A stretch of 64,000 nt of DNA from Pseudomonas entomophila L48 (GTDB lineage Bacteria > Pseudomonadota > Gammaproteobacteria > Pseudomonadales > Pseudomonadaceae). The stretch lies in assembly GCF_000026105.1 (NCBI RefSeq), contig NC_008027.1, positions 2,742,501 through 2,806,500 of the forward strand. The letters are read 5' to 3'. Under the pieces are notes generated by a model, which was not told the DNA's origin, searched no databases, and saw nothing but the letters and a program-made list of their open reading frames with translations. Each line of letters starts with the position of its first letter. Positions within the stretch are counted from its first letter, which is position 1. The position numbers and the translations under genes were made by a program. Below, in pieces: positions 1-8,191 of the stretch.

Positions 1-1724
<1,724 letters not shown>

Positions 1725-1857
1725 ATAACACCCAAGCAATCTGCACATGAACGCAGATTGTGGTGGTGAAGACGAAAGAACCGAAAGTTCGCAACATCAC
1801 AAATCACATATCCGAATTCGCTGGAGTATCCATCTGGATCTTCTGGCAACAGAATTT

Positions 1858-1973
1858 CTTGACGACCATAGAGCATTGGAACCACCTGATCCCATCCCGA
1901 ACTCAGCAGTGAAACGATGCATCGCCGATGGTAGTGTGGGGTTTCCCCATGTGAGAGTAGGTCATCGTCAAGA
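1858..1973 (+). rRNA. rrf: 5S ribosomal RNA
   Basis: A 116-base 5S rRNA. The complementary ends (ttgacgac near 1859 and gtcatcgtcaag near 1961) close helix I, and the internal conserved stretch ccatcccgaactcagcag lies in between. It follows the 23S gene after a spacer of about 130 bases. That spacer contains a small hairpin at 1737-1760 (CAATCTGC / GCAGATTG). No tRNA lies between or after the two rRNA genes. Confidence 0.96.
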
Positions 1974-1983
1974 TTCATTTCGC

Positions 1984-2017
1984 AAAACCCCTATCTGCGC
2001 ATGCAGGTAGGGGTTTT
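1984..2017 (+). terminator. Rho-independent terminator of the rRNA operon
   Basis: A strong hairpin eleven bases behind the 5S gene. The arms AAAACCCCTA-CTGC and GCAG-TAGGGGTTTT enclose a four-base loop, and the second arm ends in TTTT followed by gtctttg. It fits termination of rrn transcription. Confidence 0.9.
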
Positions 2018-2046
2018 GTCTTTGCGCCCAAGAAACACGCGCCCGT

Positions 2047-2131
2047 TGTAGGAGCCGGCTTGCCGGCGAACACCGGCCATGCCGGTGCCATCCACCGCGG
2101 CGCGGCCTTCGCCGGCAAGCCGGCTCCTACA
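2047..2131. repeat. REP inverted pair (ccggcttgccggcgaa family)
   Basis: Two copies of a tgtaggagccggcttgccgg unit in opposite orientation, separated by about 35 bases that contain a second small palindrome (caccggccatgccggtg). The right copy overlaps the 3' end of the adjoining minus-strand gene and supplies its stop codon. Confidence 0.9.
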
Positions 2132-2930
2132 GAGGGGCCATCAGCGAATTCAGCTCGCCGTAGGTATGGGCTTTCAAGGCATGGGTGTCGAGTTGCCCAC
2201 TCTCCAGGAAGCTGCGGGCCAACCCGCCCATGGCGCCATACAAGAACTCGGCGATGCTCGAACCGGCACTCAGGCGCCTGACACCAAGGCGTTGCAGTTG
2301 GTCGGGAGCGGCCAGGCCTGTGCGCCAGAGCAGGTTGACCGGCAAACTCGACTCTCGGCACACGGTGGCTATTTCATGCGGTTCGACCACACCGGCGGCG
2401 AACAATCCGTCCGCGCCAGCGTTGGCATACTGTGCAGCGCGTTTGAGGAGTTCTTCGAGGCGTTGCTCGGCCGGCACCAGGTTTTTCAGGTAGACGTCGC
2501 AGCGCACATTCACAAACAGGTTGACCCCGTGCTGATTGGCAACCCTCCTGGCGGCGTCAATCTTGTGCACGAGCAGCTCGGGCGAGGCCACGCCGTCTTC
2601 GATATTGACGCCAACCGCACCCGAGGCGATGACGGCCTCGACGACTTTGGCGACCTGTTCGGGATCGTCCGAATAGCCCCCTTCGATATCCACCGTCAGG
2701 GGTACGCCGAGTACCCGAGTCATCGAGCCGATGGTGGCACTGAGCAACTGCAGCGGAAGCTTGTTGCCGTCCTGGTAGCCATGGGACCAGGCCATCGCCG
2801 CGCTGCTGGTGGCGACGGCCTTGCTGCCCAGGCGCTCGACGAGGCGCGCGCCGCCAGCGTCAGCCACGTTGGCCAGAACCAGCAACCCTTGCCGGTGCAG
2901 ACCATGAAAAACGTTATCCAGTGCTGCCAT
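2127..2930 (-). CDS. isocitrate lyase/PEP mutase superfamily protein
   Basis: A 267-residue protein of the isocitrate lyase/phosphoenolpyruvate mutase superfamily, whose TIM-barrel enzymes make or break C-C or C-P bonds of oxaloacetate-like substrates using Mg2+. The metal-site region PLTVDIEGGYSDD near residues 77-89 and the GVNIEDG segment near 107-113 are recognisable. The lyase loop motif KKCGH of true isocitrate lyase is absent, so this is the small PEP-mutase-like group of unknown substrate. It is a stand-alone gene. The stop codon TAG is inside a REP element. The start is an ATG preceded by agcaggatttc. Family assignment is fairly secure; the reaction is not known. Confidence 0.85.
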   Translation of the reverse strand: MAALDNVFHGLHRQGLLVLANVADAGGARLVERLGSKAVATSSAAMAWSHGYQDGNKLPLQLLSATIGSMTRVLGVPLTVDIEGGYSDDPEQVAKVVEAVIASGAVGVNIEDGVASPELLVHKIDAARRVANQHGVNLFVNVRCDVYLKNLVPAEQRLEELLKRAAQYANAGADGLFAAGVVEPHEIATVCRESSLPVNLLWRTGLAAPDQLQRLGVRRLSAGSSIAEFLYGAMGGLARSFLESGQLDTHALKAHTYGELNSLMAPL

Positions 2931-3098
2931 GAAATCCTGCTCCTTTGAACATCATGTTGATGGATCACTGCGTGCGAATTCAGTGCTCAAGGCTCTCGTT
3001 CAAGCGAATTGCTGGCTCAAGCGAGGTCCCAGATGTGGATTGTCCATCGGCGGTTCAATGGAAATGCCAGCTGTTCCGACCAGTACGTGGAGGGCGCT

Positions 3099-4013
3099 TT
3101 ACAGACTGTCCGGGTCGCCAAAGAACATCTGTATCCGCGACCTCAACCATTTCTCCGCCGGATCGTTGTCCTGCGCCCCGCGCCAGGCCATGTGCAATTC
3201 GAACGTCCGCACCTCCAGCGGCAGGTCCTCCGCCCGCAACCCGCCCGCCGCCGTCAGCGCATCGGCCGTGTAGTCCGGCACCGTGGCGACGATATCGGTT
3301 CCCGCCAGCAAGCTCCCCAGACCGTTGAACTGCGGCACCGCCAGCACCACATGGCGCTTGCGGCCGATCTCGTCCAGCGCTTCGTCGATGAACCCCGACA
3401 GGTCGCCGGCGAACGACACCAGCGCATGGGGGCGTTCGCAGAAATCGTCCAGAGTGATGCTGCCGGGCATGCTGTCGGCGCGCAGCAGCTTGGGCATGCT
3501 GCGGCGCAGCACCTTGCGCTTGGCGTTGGCGGGCAGTTCGCTGGTGTAGCTCACGCCCACCGAAATCTCGCCCGAGGCAAGCAGGGTGGGCATCAGCAGG
3601 TAGTTGACCCGCCGTACTACCAGCACGATGCCGGGGGCTTCGGCGCGGATACGCTTGAGTAATTGCGGCAGCAGGGCGAATTCGGCGTCGTCGGACAAGC
3701 CGATGCGGAACACCGCGTTGCTGGTGGCCGGGTCGAACTCGGCGGCGCGGCTGACGGCGGTGGAGATCGAGTCCAGCGCCGGCGACAGCAGGGCGAAGAT
3801 CTCGTGGGCCCGGGCAGAAGGCTCCATGCTGCGGCCGGTGCGCACGAACAACGGGTCGTCGAACAGGCTGCGCAGGCGCGACAGCGCGGCGCTGATCGCC
3901 GGCTGGCCGAGGAACAGTTTCTCGGCGGCGCGGGTCACGCTGCGTTCATGCATGAGCGTTTCGAACACGATCAGCAGGTTGAGGTCTACGCGACGCAAGT
4001 CGTTACGATTCAT
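3099..4013 (-). CDS. LysR family transcriptional regulator
   Basis: A 304-residue LysR-type regulator. The N-terminal winged helix-turn-helix covers about residues 7-65 (DLNLLIVFETLMHERSVTRA, then GQPAISAALSRLR), followed by a substrate-binding domain of the PBP2 type to the C-terminus. Length is normal for the family. It is divergent from the MDR oxidoreductase at 4220 with a 206-base shared control region, the usual arrangement of a LysR regulator and its target. The inducer cannot be read from the sequence. Confidence 0.93.
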   Translation of the reverse strand: MNRNDLRRVDLNLLIVFETLMHERSVTRAAEKLFLGQPAISAALSRLRSLFDDPLFVRTGRSMEPSARAHEIFALLSPALDSISTAVSRAAEFDPATSNAVFRIGLSDDAEFALLPQLLKRIRAEAPGIVLVVRRVNYLLMPTLLASGEISVGVSYTSELPANAKRKVLRRSMPKLLRADSMPGSITLDDFCERPHALVSFAGDLSGFIDEALDEIGRKRHVVLAVPQFNGLGSLLAGTDIVATVPDYTADALTAAGGLRAEDLPLEVRTFELHMAWRGAQDNDPAEKWLRSRIQMFFGDPDSL

Positions 4014-4219
4014 TCGATGCGGCTCGCTTTAGTGGGGCAGGGGTGAATCTTAAGGCCAAAGGCTGGTACCCTGCACCGATTTCCGGGTGCCAATGCACAG
4101 ATTTGTCAGGGGCCCAATCAATGACAGGCATGTCGACTATTAACAGCCACTGATGGCCCAACCGTGAAAGCCCGGATAAAGTCCGTGGTAATACGAGATT
4201 CACATAGGCGAGGTATGCG

Positions 4220-5242
4220 ATGTCCCGCATGATCCGTTTCCACAAGTTCGGCCCGGCCGATGTGCTCCGCTGCGAGGAGCAGGCCGAACCGACCCCGGCT
4301 GTCGGCGAGGTGCAGATTCGCGTCGAGGCCATTGGCGTGAGCTGGTACGACGTGCTCTGGCGGCAGAACCTGGCACCGTCCCAGGCGCACCTGCCGGCAG
4401 GCATTGGCCATGAGATGGCCGGTGTGGTCACGGCAGTCGGCGCCGGCGTGGATGATATTGCGGTGGGCGACCGGGTTGCCAGCTTCCCGGCCACCAGTGC
4501 CAACGACCACCCGGTGTACGGCGACGTCATTGTGCTGCCGCGCATGGCCATCACCCGTTACCCCGATGTGCTGACCCCCATCGAGGCCAGCGTGCACTAC
4601 ACGCCGCTGCTGATCGCCTATTTCGCCTTCGTCGACCTGGCCCGGGCCAAGGCCGGGCAGACGGCGCTGGTCACCGATGCCAGCCACTGCGCGGGGCCGG
4701 CCTTCGTGCAATTGGGCAAGGCGCTCGGGTTGAAAGTGTTCGCCGCCACCAAGGAGCCGGAGCAGCGCGATTATCTGCTGGGCCTGGGCGCGGACAAGGT
4801 GATCGTCACCGAAGAGCAGGACCTGCTGATGCAGATCGGCAAGTACACCGATGGCCGTGGCGTGGACATGGTCCTCGACGGCATGGGCGGGCCGCAGATG
4901 TCGCTGCTTGGCGATGTGCTGGCACCCCGTGGCAGCCTGGTGCTGTATGGCCTGCAGGGCGGCAACCAGACACCGTTCCCGGCCTGCGCGGCGTTCAAGA
5001 AGAACATTCAGTTCCACGTGCACTGTATCGGTAACTTCACCGGCAAGCCGGAGCTGGGTATCGACCAGGACCAGGTTGCCTTGCAACGGGCCTTGCGCGA
5101 TATCAACCAGTTCACCGCCGATCATCTGCTGACGCCGCAGATCATCAAGGTGTATCCGTTCGCAAAAGTGGTCGAGGCTCATCGCCATATGGATGAATGC
5201 CCTTGTGGCGGGCGGGTGGTGTTGGATATGAAGGCGTCCTGA
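4220..5242 (+). CDS. zinc-type alcohol dehydrogenase/quinone oxidoreductase (MDR) family protein
   Basis: A 340-residue medium-chain dehydrogenase/reductase. The GroES-like N-terminal domain (about 1-125) shows the GIGHEMAGVVTAVGAGVDD signature, followed by GDRVASFP. The cofactor-binding domain (about 126-300) is Rossmann-like. The glycine-rich loop usually read as GASGGVG is replaced by DASHCAGPA here, and the structural-zinc cysteines are missing, so it looks like the zinc-independent quinone-oxidoreductase side of the family. The start codon has a GAGG box seven bases upstream. It is probably controlled by the divergent LysR gene. The substrate is unknown. Confidence 0.85.
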   Translation: MSRMIRFHKFGPADVLRCEEQAEPTPAVGEVQIRVEAIGVSWYDVLWRQNLAPSQAHLPAGIGHEMAGVVTAVGAGVDDIAVGDRVASFPATSANDHPVYGDVIVLPRMAITRYPDVLTPIEASVHYTPLLIAYFAFVDLARAKAGQTALVTDASHCAGPAFVQLGKALGLKVFAATKEPEQRDYLLGLGADKVIVTEEQDLLMQIGKYTDGRGVDMVLDGMGGPQMSLLGDVLAPRGSLVLYGLQGGNQTPFPACAAFKKNIQFHVHCIGNFTGKPELGIDQDQVALQRALRDINQFTADHLLTPQIIKVYPFAKVVEAHRHMDECPCGGRVVLDMKAS

Positions 5243-5295
5243 CAGGTATCGAACTTCGCTCAGGTACTCCAGATACGCCAGATGTTCCAACTTGA

Positions 5296-5416
5296 TGGGG
5301 CTGCTTTGCAGCCCTTCGCCGGCAAAGCCGGCTCCTACGGATGTTTGCACAGCCCGAAGGCGACGCGTCACCTGTAGGAGCCGGCTTTGCCGGCGAAGGG
5401 CCGCAGGGCGGCCCCA
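5296..5416. repeat. REP inverted pair (ccggctttgccggcgaa family)
   Basis: Two inverted REP units (5310-5341 and 5371-5400) flanked by inverted ggggctgctttgcagccc / ggccgcagggcggcccc arms, directly downstream of the MDR gene. Confidence 0.88.
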
Positions 5417-5650
5417 TTCATTTTAACGAATCAGTAAGGTGTTTAAGTTAAAGGAAACTTATAGGATGCGTCCTACAAACTCAGGATGGATTAAGCAGCG
5501 TATGTCGGTCCTCTCCGCTAGTTTGAGATTATTCAATAATTACCTAAGCGTCTTACTTTAGTTTAGGAAGTTTCCTTCAAGCGCAACGCTATATTCATCT
5601 GCCAGAATTTACGCTTCAGCCTGAACCGTTCAGGCAAGTGGAGCGAACGC
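5417..5650. promoter_or_regulatory. AT-rich leader with inverted repeats upstream of the 496-residue protein
   Basis: About 230 bases clearly lower in GC than the flanking DNA. It holds a perfect 10-base inverted repeat, aaggaaactt at 5451-5460 and aagtttcctt at 5568-5577, about 107 bases apart. It also holds a short palindrome TAGGA-tgcg-TCCTA at 5462-5475. It probably contains the promoter of the next gene, but I cannot place -35/-10 boxes with confidence. Confidence 0.5.
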
Positions 5651-7141
5651 ATGAGTAATACCCACGACCAAGCCATGCACTATGTTTACCAACAGGTCCT
5701 GCAACGCCTGTTCGAGCATATGAACCAGGCCCAGCGCGCGTCGGTGCAACTGTTGATCCAGCGCTTGCTGGTGGTGGCAGGTGGCCATGAGCACGTCGGC
5801 CGATTCCAGCTGATGGTGCTGCACGGGGCCGATCGGCGCAGCGCCCATTTGCTGGCCTGCCTGCGCGCCGCGCAACTGAGCATTTCCCTGCGCTATGTCG
5901 ACACCTTCCGGATGAGAGTGTTGGTGGCCAGGCATCCGACCCTCGACGACACCACCCTGGCCAGTCACGAGCGCTGTTTCAGTGCGCTGTTCCTGCACGA
6001 CGACCCGCGGGTCGAGCTGCTGCGTACCGACGGTGGCCAGATCGGACGATTCAGCGCCCGCCCGAGCTGTTCGTCCGAACAACGTGCCGCCAGCGGCAAG
6101 GCCTGGTTGCTGTTTGGCCACCTGACGGGAGGTCAGCCCGAAGCGGTGCTGGGCGCGAGGGCCTATCTGGAGTTGGCGGCAGGCCTGGGCAAGGCGTTGG
6201 CGATGCCCGGTGATGTCGATGCATTGGTGACTGTCGTGCCGGCAAGCCAACGCCGCCGCCTGCTGGCCTGGAGCAGGCATTGCCTGCGCCAGTTGGTCGA
6301 AGCGGGATACAGCGCGCCAGGCAACGACATCGATGCCCTCGCCGCAGGGCTGACGCGCCTGGGCCTGCTGCTGGCCGATCCCTTCGAGGCACCGACACCC
6401 CGCACACAGGACGGGGGCCGGCAAGGCTTGCGTGTGGTGACGGTCGAGGATGTGCTGCAGCATCTGGATGATAGTGGCCCCCTCGATCAGATGCTGGGGC
6501 GCCAGGACGCCTTACCGTGCTCGGCCCAGGGCCCGGCAGGTCTGTTCGATCCCCTGCCACTGGCACACCTGCATGGCCTGCAAGCGCAGCATGTCGGGGC
6601 GCGTGGTTATCGCGAGGGTGCCCAGGCATTCTTCCGAAGCCTTGAGCCAGCACAGGAGGCTTGGCCTCAGGGCCAGGCATTGCGCGAAGTGGCCCAGGCG
6701 CGCCTGTTCGATGCCTATGGCGTGGGCGAGGATCAACTGGTCTGCCAGCTGTTTTGCCCCTTCGAAGCCAGGGGCCGCAACCTGGAGGCGTTCGTGCAAC
6801 GTTGCCATCCAGGCATGCGCGTCGCCTTGCCTTACCTGCACCAGGCGTTGCAGGGCCGGCCTTGCCCGGAGCCGGTCAGGCAATGGCTGATCGACACAAG
6901 CGGCCTTGATTTGACGCTACTGCGGTCAATCTACGCAGGCCGGCCGGGGGCGACGATCCAGCACCTGCTGCAGATGCTGGGCAGGCGTGACAGGTGGTTG
7001 CGGGTCATGCAAGTCAGTGGGGGACCCATGGCGCCGTCGTCGGGCGTCAGAGCGGTACCCGGCGCAACCGCCCGTCCAGTGGCACCACTCGACCCTCGGG
7101 CGTCGGCAGCGGACGGCCCGACAGGCCCATGCCTTCGCTGA
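5651..7141 (+). CDS. hypothetical protein, 496 residues
   Basis: I do not recognise this protein. It has no signal peptide or membrane segment. It is rich in Leu, Ala, Gln and Arg and appears mostly helical. The start ATG follows a gtggagcgaacgc sequence. The first 455 or so residues look like a normal coding sequence. The last 40 residues are rich in Gly, Ala and Pro, and they run 95 bases into the 3' end of the convergent beta-propeller gene, where the codon pattern favours the opposite strand. The C-terminus may therefore be a read-through after loss of an earlier stop or a frameshift, or the protein may be a shortened relative of a longer one. The AT-rich leader suggests separate control or recent acquisition. 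Confidence 0.7.
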   Translation: MSNTHDQAMHYVYQQVLQRLFEHMNQAQRASVQLLIQRLLVVAGGHEHVGRFQLMVLHGADRRSAHLLACLRAAQLSISLRYVDTFRMRVLVARHPTLDDTTLASHERCFSALFLHDDPRVELLRTDGGQIGRFSARPSCSSEQRAASGKAWLLFGHLTGGQPEAVLGARAYLELAAGLGKALAMPGDVDALVTVVPASQRRRLLAWSRHCLRQLVEAGYSAPGNDIDALAAGLTRLGLLLADPFEAPTPRTQDGGRQGLRVVTVEDVLQHLDDSGPLDQMLGRQDALPCSAQGPAGLFDPLPLAHLHGLQAQHVGARGYREGAQAFFRSLEPAQEAWPQGQALREVAQARLFDAYGVGEDQLVCQLFCPFEARGRNLEAFVQRCHPGMRVALPYLHQALQGRPCPEPVRQWLIDTSGLDLTLLRSIYAGRPGATIQHLLQMLGRRDRWLRVMQVSGGPMAPSSGVRAVPGATARPVAPLDPRASAADGPTGPCLR

Positions 7142-8102
7142 CCACCACCGCACCCTCCACCAGGCACAGGTTCGACGGTGTATCCAGCTCGCGGGCCAGG
7201 ATGCTCACCACGCCGCTGTGCAGGTCGCAATGCAGCAAGCGGCCGCTGAAACGGGTGAAACCGCCATGCAGCGCCTCGCCGTTCCAGTCGGCGCGCAGGG
7301 GTTGCTGCAGGCTGGCGCAGAGCTCCAGGACCAGCACGTTGCCCTGCGGGTCCAGGGCCAGGCCGGTGGGCAGTTGCAGGCCGTCGATCAGCACCTCGAG
7401 GCGCCCGCTGGCCGGCCACACCCGGATCACCTGGCCGGCCTTGTCGGCGAAGTCCACGCCTTTGCGCGCCGGGTCGCAATGCAGCTCGCCGGAGAACAGG
7501 CTGACCAGCACCGCCCCGGTTGCCGGCTCGTATACCAGGGTGACAGGCACGGCCTCCTGGTTCTGCTCCAGGTGCGGCAGGTGCACCAGCACCTGTTCTT
7601 GCGCGCCGGGGCGCAACTCCACCAGCTCGTTGGTATCCGGTTTGACCGCCAGCCAGCTGCGCCGACCGGGGTGGTAGCACAGGGCATTGAGGTTGCCCTG
7701 GCTGTGACACACCGGTTCGGGGGGGCTGTATCGCAGGTCGAGGAGTTTCGAGCCTGTGACGTAATCAGTCTGGCTGACCAGGCAGCGACCGTCGCCACAG
7801 GCGATGTCCGACAGGCCCATGATCTCGTCGCGCAGCATGCGTGCCTGCATGTTCATGGCACGGAAGCCCTGGGCGAGGGTTTCGCGGGGCAGGTACGCGC
7901 CTGGCTTGCCCGGGTCGACAGGCAGGCGGCTGATCCGCCCGGTGAACGGGTCGCCGGGCAGGCCGCTGCCGGCTTCGACCAGCAGCAGGCTGCCGTCGTC
8001 CTCGGCATGGATGCCGCGGGGGTTGAGCAGGCCTTCGGCGATGATCGAGGTGGGGCGCAGGGTTTCGCGGGGGTGGTGCGGGATATGGAGTGTTGTTGGC
8101 AT
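7047..8102 (-). CDS. ScyD/ScyE-like six-bladed beta-propeller protein
   Basis: A 351-residue soluble protein without signal peptide, with repeated propeller-like strands such as LLNPRGIHAEDDGSLLLVE near 20-40, QLPTGLALDPQGNVLVLE near 240-258 and LDTPSNLCLVEGAVVVSEG near 305-325. This pattern is typical of the NHL/SMP-30-like propellers that include ScyD and ScyE of cyanobacterial scytonemin clusters. The start at 8102 is preferred because of a GGAAGG box upstream; an upstream in-frame ATG lacks one. It is the last gene of the ebo-containing operon, 89 bases behind the 798-residue gene. Propeller fold likely; the ScyD/ScyE link is from memory of the family. Confidence 0.72.
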   Translation of the reverse strand: MPTTLHIPHHPRETLRPTSIIAEGLLNPRGIHAEDDGSLLLVEAGSGLPGDPFTGRISRLPVDPGKPGAYLPRETLAQGFRAMNMQARMLRDEIMGLSDIACGDGRCLVSQTDYVTGSKLLDLRYSPPEPVCHSQGNLNALCYHPGRRSWLAVKPDTNELVELRPGAQEQVLVHLPHLEQNQEAVPVTLVYEPATGAVLVSLFSGELHCDPARKGVDFADKAGQVIRVWPASGRLEVLIDGLQLPTGLALDPQGNVLVLELCASLQQPLRADWNGEALHGGFTRFSGRLLHCDLHSGVVSILARELDTPSNLCLVEGAVVVSEGMGLSGRPLPTPEGRVVPLDGRLRRVPL

Positions 8103-8191
8103 GGATCCTTCCTGTCGCGGGGGTTCTTGAGCCTTGTTCCCTGAATCATGAAAAGCGCCGGGCGACATCACTGCCACCCGGCGCTCGTGCC

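Noticed and set aside
1725..1857. tRNA gene in the 23S-5S spacer
   Set aside because: No cloverleaf or conserved T-loop (GTTCGAAT-type) could be found in the 130 bases.
1747..2010. Open frame across the 23S-5S spacer and 5S gene
   Set aside because: It overlaps the 5S rRNA and its terminator; no protein evidence.
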